The position numbers and the translations under genes were made by a program. Below are positions 1-11,900 of a DNA stretch of 64,000 nucleotides, one piece after another; the first letter of the stretch is position 1, and every line of letters starts with the position of its first letter. Source of the stretch: Lepisosteus oculatus (taxonomy: Eukaryota > Chordata > Actinopteri > Semionotiformes > Lepisosteidae); assembly GCF_040954835.1 (NCBI RefSeq), contig NC_090703.1, positions 11,713,001-11,777,000 on the forward strand, written 5' to 3'. The notes beneath the pieces are model-generated. The model was not told the DNA's origin. It did not search any database and saw only the letters and a list, made by a program, of their open reading frames with translations.

Positions 1-3000
1 ACCCTATCATGAACAATGAAGTAGTTTATTTCACTCCATACATTAATGAAATGTTATAGAGCTTATAGAGTTATAGAGTTCTAAATTAATAAAGGCTATG
101 GAAATCTGAAAAGCTGATGTGTGTGTCTTTCAGAATTCTACCCACACAGTCATCTGATGAGGAAACAAGGAAATCCTCAAGGATAAGTTACATGTAAAGC
201 CAAAGACACTGCTGGGGTTCAACTTCAGAGCCGCACGCAAGCTGTCTTCTGACATCTGTCGGTTGAAGCATGACAAGCATCTTGCAGCACAGCAGATGGT
301 GCTTGTGAACAAACTCCATGGGTCTCCACCACCCGCATCTAGCGTCCTCTCTCCCTCTCAGCAGAGTGACCGCTGTCAGCAAGACAGTATGTCCCCACAG
401 CAGTGAGACTGCCTGAGCAAGTTCTCGTTTTCCCCACCCTACACTTCAACTGTTTTAGAACTATGCTGCCGTTGATAATCTTGATCCTAAACTGTACAAC
501 AGTTGAAACAAATTCACTTGGGTGATAAATATTAAAACATCAGAGAACCCACCTCGTTATATATATTGTACAAAGGAGGCATATCTGTAAGCCAATGCCA
601 AACAGAAGACAAAAAACACCATATACAGTAAATACATACAATTACACATAGAAAAGAAACCGAATCGTTCAATTCAACCTTTAACACATTTATAATTAGC
701 TGAAGAAAATCAGACAAAAACAGTGGGGCACAATTAGGATTAAGCTACAGGAGGTAAAAAGAAACAGGCAGATGTACTCAGTGGCAGAAGCCCAGCATTT
801 TCATCCAGTTCTTTAAGCAACAATACCAGGCAGACAGCACAGAGCCTGCTCCCCACGACCAGAATGCAAATCCAACTATCCTGTTTCATGGCTGAGTGCC
901 TTTGCAATACAGGGGTGCTTCAAAAACCTGTGAAGGAAAACATATCCTGTCCTAATGGTAAAACAAGGAGTGCCAATCCCCAAAACCTACTTCTACTCAA
1001 GCTACTACATAATTTTAAATATATACAGTATAAATCTGAGATTGACTGGATTGGAAGAAGTCCTTCATTCTGTATGAAGCATTTGTTTTCATTTTTTTCT
1101 ATATCAAAATCAAATAAGGCTCTGCTGGAGGAATGGTGTGGGTTTCTTACAATATACTCTGAGGAGAGCACACGGAAGATGGTTCCCAAAAGTAACCATT
1201 CCCGACAAGATAGCAGGGTTTAATTAAACAACAAAAGTGTTTTTTTTTTCACAGAAAACAATTCACTCTATAGAAAGAAGAAAAACAACATGAAAAACAG
1301 ACATATTTAATAATATATGCACAAACCCATTCATCAGTATGGGAAATTATTAAAGCAACACTAATAATGTAGTTATTATAACAGACACTTGGGCAGGATA
1401 AAAGATTAGGAAATCAGAGACTAGATCACAACTTCTAAAGGACATGAATCTGCATCATTTAATCTAGCAGTAGATCATTTAAAATGAACTATGAATCCAT
1501 ACTTTAAGGATAATTTTCTATGCAGATGTTAAACCTTACAATAACATTTTCTATTACATTGCAAAAAAAAACACTGAAATCAACAGGGATTAATTCAGGC
1601 ACCTTTGTGGGACAGCGCTGTTAAAGCAGCGGGGAACCCCTCATCAAGTGCTGCACTGTAGAAAGGTCTCAGGTGTGCCGCAGAATCAGATGAGATCATG
1701 TTTCAAAACTGCCGATCAGGACCTTTGCTCAGCTCCTTCCAGCAAGAAGGCGGACTTACCTTTATTTGGATAATTAGTTTTGTTTTCTGATGTGGGGGAC
1801 TGGGAGCACTGTAAATAGACTGCACTTGTTTGCTTGGGTGCTTTTGCGGTGGAGCCAGTTTGGAAAAAACGGATCTACTTTGGCCTTGCTCAGGCCACTA
1901 TAGGCTGACTCACCCCAGAAGTACTGACACCAAACAAACAGTGAGTAACATCCATTTTGAGAGCGCTCTCCATTCACACCACGATACTCACTCATACCTG
2001 TGTTTAAGTATTTCAATGTATGTGAAATTAGGTATGTTTATGTACGTGAATGTATATGAAATTAAGTAATAGCAGTTACTAGTCAAGCCCTGAGTGTGCA
2101 CCTTCAGGAATTTATCTAGAAACCACTCAATGGAAGGTGTATGAATGTTGTATTTTCTGTGCTATCTGTACCCCGTGACAGGCTCCTCTGTCACACAGCA
2201 CCAAACCAAAAGATAAACCTACATTCACTGAAACAAGCTCACGGCCAGGATGGGGAACCCCTGCTGTGAAGGACTGAGAGCAGACACTTTGAAAATGAAT
2301 GAAATGAACATTTTGTTTCACACAGCAGACCCAGACGTTTAATCTCGACACCGTACTATGAATTGCCCTTTCAAACAAGTGTCCCATTCACATTTTCAGT
2401 GCCAGCAACAGACGTTCACTTAAAAGAAAGAATTGGCAATTTATTGACAATGCATGAGTCACAACAGTACATGGAGAGTGACAGACAAGATTAAAATTAG
2501 ATTAAGTCACTGGGCAGAGAGCAGTGGGTTGCCTGAAGCAATATAGTCTGTATTGATTCCCTCCTGGAACTGCTGTAATATTTAATAGGTCTGTGGAAAC
2601 AATTATGCAGGGAATTTAAAAGAAGAACTGATAAAAATAAAGCAGAAAAACACAGAACACGGTCATAGCTTCTAGTGCCTAGAACACAATGTTATGCTTT
2701 ATGTTAATGTTTTTACAGGATTTTGTGGCTAATTGTGTGTGCAAACAGAGTCCTAATTTGTGAAGAATAGTATTATCACTGGTGTAACATGATCAAATCA
2801 GCACACTGGGACTGATATTGTAGCACTCAACTTTACACTTGGCACTAATTAGCTTAATTTGATTTTTAATTACATTTATATTAGATTTTTAAGCAACGCA
2901 GATTATCCAGACCACTGGTGCTCAGATTTGGAAACAAAATGCTTTTAATTAAACACAAGCCACTGCAAGCACTACAACAAAGTTATGACGTAATTAAAGA

Positions 3001-4458
3001 CAGATAGAAAGGCATCATGCGGCCCCCAAATCCAACAACAAATGTTGTCCTTCCTTACATAGATGTCCCATAGGTACAGTCCTATATCAATGTCCAGCAC
3101 ACAAGACAAAAACACTTGACTTGTTTGCAAAATTAAATTAAGTGTAGTGACAAGCCAAACCAATACAGATATAGCTTATAATGTCAAATATAAAAGCAGA
3201 GATACAGAATATCTAATAATATTATCAGAAATTATGGGAGAATGTGTGCAGATACCCCATAGACCAAATTTCTAGGCAAAATGTGAAAATAAGATGACTT
3301 GATGATGCACTTTTTTAGTCTGCTTCCCCTCTGATTAGTCTGATTCGGGCTGTCCAACACGTAATAACCTGCCCTTTTAAATTATACCCTACGTACAGTA
3401 TACTTATATAATATAAAATTGTCATACTATACTGTATATACTAATAGGTATGGATATATTAATATATGAATAACATATTAACTTTTTTTACATACAAAGC
3501 CAAAATAGTTTGTGAACATTACAATATTCAGCAACTAATTTCAAAGAACTCAAACCCTTCCTTTGTTGTACCTAATGTTGCCAGGGAAATGTCTGAATAA
3601 CTTAAGTAATCAATCACCAAGAAGAGGAGCACTTTGGTTCATTTTTCCTTCGGGAAAGAACAATTAATCTTAATCGCTGCAGTGAGTCTCTGAGCTGCAT
3701 GAGAGCACTCATCGTCCCTCTAAATTCACAGTGGGGGCGCGGGGGGACTACGCAAAGCCTTCCAGGAACGCTGAAGTTCTGGAACAATTTCTTCTTTTTA
3801 AAAGAAAAGCAAAAAAAAAATAAAACAATAATAATAACTTGGAAAGAAAAACAGCAACCCAACTCAACCTTTTTTAAAACAGAGCATTAAGAGATGCATG
3901 CACAGGGTTGAGTAAATTAATTCTATGCGCTTTTAAGCTGTTCAATAGTTGGGCTGAACCCAAGAGAAGAGAAGTGCGGACCTGTCAGAGCGTCTCTTTG
4001 GCTGCTGATAATGAGCAGAGACAGTGTGACGTGCACCCCCCCACCCCCGGCAGCCCAGGGAGCAGAAAGATTCACTAATGAAAATCTGCTGAATTTTTTA
4101 AAGCGTTTTTAACCTTTAGCTAATTCTGATCTGCTAAAGCCTTCAGATAATATCAGATAAAGCCTCTGAATAGCCTCAGATTAATCGCATTTCATAAATG
4201 ATGCAGAGGGTGAGGTGACCATCTGAACTCTTTAACCCATTGCACTGAGAAAAAAAAAAGACTGAAATTGATTTGTATTTTAAATTTGCTCTAAAACTGT
4301 TTCTTCAAACATTATTATGAATTCATTTGTACCAAATTAATTAGAATTCTGGGATTTGACCTTGACTATTTATTAGCAGTAAATGCACATGCAAAGTACT
4401 TTTAACACAAAATATAAAGCACTTCATTTACCAGAGCAATATTCACAAACATTTATTC
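1..4458. other. WDR25 intron, no gene seen
   Basis: AT-rich intronic sequence. The short frames here (largest 119 codons at 864-1223) show no recognisable domain, and none matches the missing WDR25 blades. A stretch at 1605-1755 looks loosely like 10880-11020 (shared gagatcatgtttNaa, then gatcaNgacc, then ttccagc), suggesting an old dispersed repeat. Confidence 0.5.
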
Positions 4459-4585
4459 CGTGCTGAAAGGAAAAGAAAAGACACAAGGTTTTTGGCTGTA
4501 GAGCCTCCTTCAGGAAGCCTTCTTCACACCTGAAGAAGGCTCCACAGCTGAAATATTGTCTCTTTTTTCTTTTCCTTTCAGCATG
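4459..4585. repeat. Imperfect hairpin (foldback) repeat
   Basis: The left arm (tgctgaaaggaaaagaa, then ggctgtagagcctccttcagg) is the reverse complement, with a few mismatches, of the right arm (cctgaagaaggctccacagc, then ttcttttcctttcagca). The arms meet near 4525. The whole behaves as a MITE-like foldback of about 125 bp. The phrase cctgaagaaggctccacagc is a common dispersed motif in fish genomes. Confidence 0.6.
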
Positions 4586-4778
4586 GAAGAAACAATTACC
4601 TGTTCCTTTGTAGCCAAAGCATGCTGACGCAGCTGCCTACTTGAACTTTCACAAACATTTGCCAACTAAGACTTATTGTGCAAAGCATAGTCATCCAACA
4701 CACTTAAGCTTCAGTTTTCTCTTCACTCTTAATGGCGGCCAACTAAATCAGCTGGACTTCACTGAGCTTGCTACATAT

Positions 4779-5033
4779 TGTAGCGCTCACGTGGGGCACT
4801 GTAGACATGCCCACACAAGGCAAGCTGGGAACGGCGGCTGAGGGGCAGGACTACCCACCCGTATATAGTGGGACAAGGGCTGGAGACGCCCTCTTCCTTC
4901 TTGTGTCTGTGTAGGTGTATATCCCTGTCTCTGTGTGTGTAACCCCCCTCAGCGTCTTTAATGAATGTCCTGCCAACCTGTGCCAGAGCCTCCGGCCTGT
5001 TTCTTTCTGTCTGCGAACCCCGTGAGCGTTACA
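4779..5033 (+). mobile_element. LTR-like unit 1 (solo LTR candidate)
   Basis: This 255-bp unit starts TGTAGCGC and ends GCGTTACA, the TG...CA ends expected of an LTR. It is flanked on both sides by ATAT (4775-4778 and 5034-5037) and contains a TATATAGTGGG box about 85 bp in. It is GC-rich relative to its surroundings. The unit just downstream is related but diverged. No internal retroelement coding sequence is adjacent. Confidence 0.5.
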
Positions 5034-5037
5034 ATAT

Positions 5038-5250
5038 TGTAGAGCCACACGGGGCGCTAAAGCCATGCGCACGCAAGGCGGGCTGAGAACAGCGCCTGGG
5101 GGCAGGGCTACGGGACTGTATATAGTGGGGAGGAGACTGGGAGACAGTCTCTTCCCTTCGTGTGTTTGTGTTTTAGTGTAGGCGCAGCGCTGTAACCACT
5201 ATCCTGTCCCATCCGTGCTCCATTCCGTACCGAAGCCCACGATCGTTACA
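5038..5250 (+). mobile_element. LTR-like unit 2 (solo LTR candidate)
   Basis: This 213-bp unit starts TGTAGAGCC and ends ATCGTTACA, with ATAT immediately before and after. It shares with unit 1 the order: cacNNggggc start, cNcaaggcNNgctgNgaac, ggNNggNctac, TATATAGTGGG box, a pyrimidine-rich stretch and the GTTACA end. Only ATAT separates the two units. Confidence 0.5.
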
Positions 5251-5297
5251 ATATTTAGGAACTATATTACAGTGTAATGCATACGGCCGACAGGTAC

Positions 5298-5506
5298 TGT
5301 GTAAGAGCTGGCTTACCAGAGCGGTGACGTCACCACCCTTCCCTGTAATAGCAGGACGACAGCTGCTGGGCTGTAAAGAGATCTCTCTTTAGCTCACCAG
5401 GCTGGGTCCCTGTTGAGTGATGCCAGAGTCCTGGGGTTCGAGCCCCCGACGGTGGGGGGCCGACCTGATGCAGCAAGGGCGCCCGCCTGAACCCCGTAGC
5501 GTTACA
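5298..5506 (+). repeat. Third GTTACA-ended unit with a B-box-like motif
   Basis: The segment starts TGTGTAAG and ends GTAGCGTTACA followed by ATAT, like the two preceding units. Its body is different and carries ggttcgagcccc, which resembles an RNA polymerase III B box. It could be a more diverged LTR or a composite. Its 5' boundary is uncertain because no ATAT precedes it. Confidence 0.3.
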
Positions 5507-5510
5507 ATAT

Positions 5511-5650
5511 CCATCCAAACATTTTCAAACCGTACGTACATTTTCTAACCACTTTAATCTAATATGGGGTCACAGGGGAGCCGAAGCGTATCCCAGCAAG
5601 TCACAGGCGCAAGGCAGGATACGTCGCAGTCCATCGCGTGGCACAACTGT
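5511..5650 (+). repeat. Dispersed fish repeat (ccatcca...agtccatcgc type)
   Basis: Contains ccatccaaacattttcaaac, then ggggtcacaggggagccgaagc, tatcccagcaagtcacaggc and cagtccatcgc, the usual landmarks of a very common fish dispersed repeat. A second copy is at 28515-28625. The family name is not assigned. Confidence 0.6.
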
Positions 5651-5768
5651 ATTTTATTTTGCACACAGACATAGTTCTTTTTCTATACTTCGCTGTTTTT
5701 GTCATTTTTAACACTCAATTTGGAGAATGTAACAGTTAGCCGGTGGCCTGTCAATCAGTCCCACTCAC

Positions 5769-5916
5769 CTGTTTCCACATCCGTCAGCTGTGCCGTGGAA
5801 TCAAAAGAGCCGCTAAGGACGTGTCTCCCTCCGGGAGCCCAGCACGCATCCCGCACCGCCTCGGTGTGAGAGGAGCAGCGACGTAAGAGGCGCCCACTTC
5901 CGGCTCCGTCCCACAC
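5769..5916 (-). CDS. WDR25: WDR25 second coding exon
   Basis: On the minus strand the acceptor is gcggttcacag and the donor GTGAGT. The exon completes VWD of the first blade and carries the next blade (HTEAVRDACWAPGGRHVLSG). It ends in phase 1 after DVET, matching the DLETG position in the human protein. Confidence 0.9.
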
Positions 5917-8900
5917 CTGTGAACCGCACACAGCACACCCAGTCAGCCACTTCTCCGCTCCCACAAACCCCCCCCGGGCTCAGCTTCAGACAAAATAAAA
6001 ACAGTCTTGAGTTCACCAGCTTTCAAACATTCCGGCAGATGAGCAGAACCCAAAAAGTGAATACGCAACTCATTGCCAAGTTAATGATGATTTGAGTCAC
6101 TGGGCGTGGACCGCCACAATCCAACCATTTCTGTAGGTCAGGTTTAACAGTAAGGATGTACTCGAATTGTTCTAAAAACCTAGTGAATTATCTGTATGAC
6201 CCAAATTGGGTGACACTTACAAACGCCTTATAACCCAGTATAAATGAAAAGCACAGTAACAAGTGTTCTGGTGTCAATACCTAAAGAATTAAATACATTT
6301 TACAGTAATAAGTAAATAACGTATCATGGCAGGAGATACTAATGTTCAACCGCATGGATATCAATTGAAGTCATTCAATTGTGTCTTTGATCAATACACC
6401 ATTAATTGCTACTTTAATATTAACATGTTTGCCATGCATTTAGAAAGTGCTATTTGCATCCCCTGAAGTAGTGGATGCTTAGCTCCAACTGTAACTCAAA
6501 TAATGGCCCTACACACTCTCTCCCAAACAGCCACAATCTAGCCATTTTCTGTAAAGACGTGGAACAAATCAAATTCTTCTCATAAATATAGCCAGTTAAT
6601 TATCTGCTCAAGCCCAGAGTGGCTCTCTTTGACCCTACAGGTTGCGGTTTCACTCCAAATATTCTCTAAAATTGGCTGGTTGAAACAAACTACACACTCT
6701 TATAGTCAAAAATATTTTTTTCCACATCTAAATTAATATTTTAATCCCAGCTCTTAGGCACTGAGATTGATCTAAAGTAAGCATATAAATAGAAATGAAT
6801 GTGGCTGTTCTTTTGAGCTTTTCTCCCATAATGACCCTATGCTCTTTGTCTGAAATCAAATGTTTTTCCCCAGATAATCTTTGTCCAGTATCCTACTTCT
6901 CTGAAGCAACATTTTTCACATTTCCATTAAATAGGAGGCATCTCTTCTTACTTTCTCTGAATTTGTACAGCGGATCTCCCCTAGAGGATTGAACAAGCCA
7001 GTGCAGGACTTCAGTGTTTACTGACAGTCTGCCCATCCTGTGAATTTTTTATATATAATTACACTGAAAAAGACTGCGAAATGTAGATACATTTCTTTCT
7101 GTTTCACATAACAAACTGAGACTCTCCCTGAGAGGCAGTGTGAAAGAGTGCTTGAAATAAAAACAGTTTACTGCCTTTCATGTTTTACAATGCCAGGCAA
7201 GCACTACAAAAATATGAGGGTCTAATTTTACTTTCCCGTTTAGACAGGTGCATGAAATGTGACAACAAAACCCTGACTGATACAATAGCAGGCTTCTGGT
7301 TGGGTATTAGATGTAGAGAAATGATTGCACAAGGCAGAGCCTAAAAACCTCCACTGAAAGAGGGCAAAAACTCATACTTTGCAGCTGGTTCAATGCTCGA
7401 GACTGGTGGTTTTTGGTTGACAGACACTCTCTCTAACTGGTTTGCATTCACAGCATATACTGCCGCTGCAAAAAAAGACTGATTCCTTGGGATCTGTCTT
7501 TTCAATCCCCTGCCTCCCATCTAAATTACAACACAGCTTTGAGTGAGTGTACTTTTCTTCACCAATCCCCCAGTACCTTGATTCATTCAGCAGAAAGCAG
7601 GTTCTCTATACTGGAGAGACATTAAACTAACTAAATCATCAATGGTTTGGTCCTCTAGAACTTAAAGGTAATAACACAAATTAACTGAATCAAACTGTTG
7701 GTGAATCCCCGTGGTGTCCCTGTGATTAAATTGAAAAGTGTAGAAAACACAGCTTTGTGCTGTAAACAGCATCTCATCAAAACGTCACTAGGTGGCAGTA
7801 TTCTACAAATCTCTTTCAATTTAATACAATATAAGCATTACAAATAATGGTGCATACTAATTCCTTGAATTTTCTCATCTTGAAAAAGTCTGCAGTTTTA
7901 GAATACAACAATTTTAGTAGCTCATACTAAAAGAAAAAAATCCATAATGTAGTGTCTTCACTCCCAGCTCTTTTGCAATCAAATTTATCATTGGCTGCCT
8001 CACTTCTGAAGAGAGATATTCCTTGTTTCTAAATGACAGCAAATTGCTGTTGTTACTGAAAGTGAAACGGTGATAATATGATAAAGGTGGTCTTTTTCCA
8101 CCCAGAAGAGTTGCCCAGTGTGAGTCACACACTGATAATGATTTGCAGGCCTGAGAGAGAGAAGAAACAAACACATTCGAAATTGTTTCCTCCTGTCTTA
8201 CAGAAAAAAATCATCTCATATTTTTAAACGTATACGCAACTGTGGCATCCAGTCTTGAAGATAAGAACACGTACAGCAGGTTGTACATTTTTTCTGATGG
8301 CTACAGGAACTCTGTCACGGATCACGATATATGGAATGGAGGTCACTGAGCGGCTTCTTATTTTAAGCTGGTAAGATTTAAAAAGCTGCTCCTGTCAAGC
8401 TGCATCCCTTTATACTTGATAGAGCTCCAGGGAGGGCTATGCTAAATTGCATTAGTTCTCCCTGCCCCTGGGGGTCTGTCCATTCCCTGCTTCGTTTACC
8501 TGCCACAGACGTCATCACACAATCACACACCACACAATCCCATTATCCCCAGTAATAGCCAGGACTCAGAGTTTCGGCCGGGATGCTGTTATACGCTCAG
8601 AATCTTAATGTTCTAAATTCCTTTTTACCATTCTGCACAACTCCACATCAAAAGGCAGTGACTTTCTCATCACGATATTTTTAGCCCCCTTTCCAGTGGA
8701 TATAGTAATTTTCTTGTGGGAAAAATTTTTCAAGAAATATGATTTTTTCCCCCCATTTTCATAATTTTATTTTTGACGGAATATGAAACATTGGTGTTAT
8801 CTTATGAATTCCCCAGACTCACACAGTCCTAATTATTAACATTAAGTGATGTGCTGAATGTGAGAGAGCTACAAGATTGCAAATCATCTGTAGGCATGGG

Positions 8901-11900
8901 AAATGTGTTGTAATCACTACATAATTATCTCAGACATATTTGACATTAACATCAGCTACCAGGAATTTCTAACAGCTTAGAGCCTTAATGTTAAACACTG
9001 AGCATAAACAGATTAAAAAGGTTTCTTTTTTTATCAGTCCTAATAAAACACAGTGTTGCAGATATTTCATAACCTGGTTAAAAAGGAACTATTTTTCTTC
9101 TTTTTAGAATATTAGGTGCCTAACTTTAAATGTTAAGTAAAATAATTTTGGGGTTTTGTACAGAAATGTATGAAAGTGAAAGGAAAAAAAATGTAACTCC
9201 ACAATGACCTGTCTCTAAAGTAAGTTTTATAATCCCCTAGACAGTGGAGTTACGAGTTTTACTCCTTTTGTAATTTAAGTGCCCTTGCTGTTCCTCATTA
9301 TCTTTCTCTAAAAGGGTAAAAATCATTAAATAAAGGGATAAATGATAAATACACAATGTATCATGGATATTCAGCCCTGTCTTAGTAAATCATTGAGTGT
9401 CATCAACTGACTAGGAACACAGCATAAAAACAAGCCGGTACAGAGAAAGAAAAAGAGAGAGAAACATACAGAGGACAGGAGAAGAAGACTGAAGACGAGA
9501 GCTCCTTGTACAGATCATCCAGAAAGACCAGAGTTTGAACCTTGTAAAGAGAGCTTGCTATTTTGTTGACTTTAAGAAACTCTGATGTGGAGGATCCCTT
9601 ATTACAAACATCATCTCCTGGTATATGGGTGCATTTCTTAGAACAGGAAATAGGTTTCCCATTCAATTTGTAACATACAGATTTACAGAGAAAGAGATTT
9701 AACAGTAGGTCATAGTCTGTTGGTTTAGAAGGTAGCTTTATTTTGGCCCTTGTAGGCTTTATATTAGAGCATGTGAATACTTGGTAACAGTCTGGGTTTT
9801 TTGGGGGTGGTTAGGATGTTATGCCTCAGGGACACCTTATTTGAAAATCTGTACAAAGTTCAACTTGTTGTATGTTTATGTTGTGTGTAGTTTAGTGTGT
9901 GTATTGCCATTGTAAATACATATTTGTTTAACCCATTGCACCCGAGTTAATACTCTTTTCACCAAAGCTGTACCAGAGAACAAAGAACTGTAAACATACC
10001 AAATGTTCTGGTATTTTCTTGGCAAAACTCATTATAAATTGGGGGTTATGAATATTTAATCTACTCACTGATTAATCCACACAGTCTATTCCTTGTATAC
10101 TTTCGTAAAGCCTTTTTGTAGCAATATACAGTATGAAGCTTTTCACCCACATGCTCTAGAAATCTTACATTTAAGAGGCCTAAAGAAACAAATTTGTTGG
10201 ATTAGTACTGTTGGATTTGCTTTAAAACAAAAAAAAATGATCACTAAAAATATTAGATACATCCAATAAAGAAAGACACAAAAATACAAGAAAAGGCAGC
10301 CAGTGATAAATTAGGGGATTCACATACTGTCAATAAAGCGGTTTTTACTGCTGTGCAAGCGAAGAAAACACTTTCCTTTCACTTTACCAGCAACCACCAT
10401 CTCTTGCTAAACAAGAAACTGATGACTATTCATAACTGCTACAGCAAATTGTCTGCAACTTCCTAATGTCCAATAGGATTATCAATCACATTTGTATGTG
10501 TATTCAAGGGGTGGTTAAAGCATATCTTGTGCAGCATTAGATCAGGATTTTTTATTTTCTAATGGTGGCAGTGCTTAACTTCACAGGTACAGGAAAAAAA
10601 CCTGAAATAATAAGAATGCAAAGCAAGATGTAATAACAGTAGTATTATCTGTAATTAGGGAATTACATTAATTAGAAGGAATATACAAACTTTGTTGGCC
10701 CATTCAAATAACTTCATTGTAAAAAGTGTGCATCATGGAACTAGAACATCTGGTGCTTGCTGGGTTCAATAGAACCATCTTGAACAATGTTTTTTAGCTG
10801 GACGAACCGAATGGCCCCTTCTTTTCAAATCTGGACAACCCTGACACACAACACAGCATAGGGCATCATTCCCAATAACTACAAGATGTCATACCCTAGG
10901 ACACAAGTGATATTGATGTCATCAAGTACAGTGCTTCACAGACTGAGCAGCGGAATCTAACGAGATCATGTTTAACAAGTGTGGATCAAGAGCTCTGACC
11001 CTCTCTTTCCAGCACCACACCATATATTCTGTCCACCGAAACAAGCTCACAATTCACACTGAAATTCTAGTAAAGAAAGTGAAGCCAAATGTTTCTCTTT
11101 AAAATGATAGTATGTTTCCAATTTAAAAGAAATGTGTGTTTATTTAAACATAAGTACAATATGTTGTGCTGGCTATTTTAAAGTATTTTGGTGAGCCACA
11201 GGCTGACAAGTACAATAGATCAGAAGCACTGATCTAATGTTTTTATTGATTTCCATGACAACAGGTTCTTCATAGTCCCACATGTATAGGTGGTAAATGC
11301 CATTGCTCTGCAATGCGCTGTTTTCACAATACACTGTTTTAATGGGCAAACTTAATTTACAAGCACTGCTTGTAAAATCCTCATCATCAGAAGCAGCATC
11401 CTTTGTTAATCCCTGATGAAGGCCTCTCCTGGAATCGCCCATAATCTCTACCTTCATAGATACGGTTGATTTAAATATATGCACACACTGAGTAATTATA
11501 TTTGAATTGTAGTGGAGCAGAAGCCTGTTGTAAAAAACAGTACATGGATAACTAAAAAAAATAAACAGTCTCTCCTGGGCTTGTTTTCCTGCCTCCAGAC
11601 AGAGAATTAATTGAAGCAATGCTGATGCTTCTGCACCTTCTATGCTGTGCTGCAAAAAAAAAAATCTCTGACATTTCTGACAGGCGTAGAAGTCATTACC
11701 ACACACAATAGCCATACCTGGAGCTTGGCCACTCAGCCACTGACAGCTCTGGAAGAAAGTGTACTAGTTGTGTGCAGCAGAGGGAAATCTCAGCTGGAGA
11801 CAGTGAGAAACTGACCACATTCGTTCACAGCAAGAATCCTAATGTATCCTGAACAGCCACTGAGTGACATACTGCAGCTTATTGGTCTATCCAAGGCTTT

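Noticed and set aside
864..1223. A 119-codon frame near the left edge, as a possible missing WDR25 exon or small gene
   Set aside because: It is on the opposite strand from WDR25 and its translation has no WD40 features.
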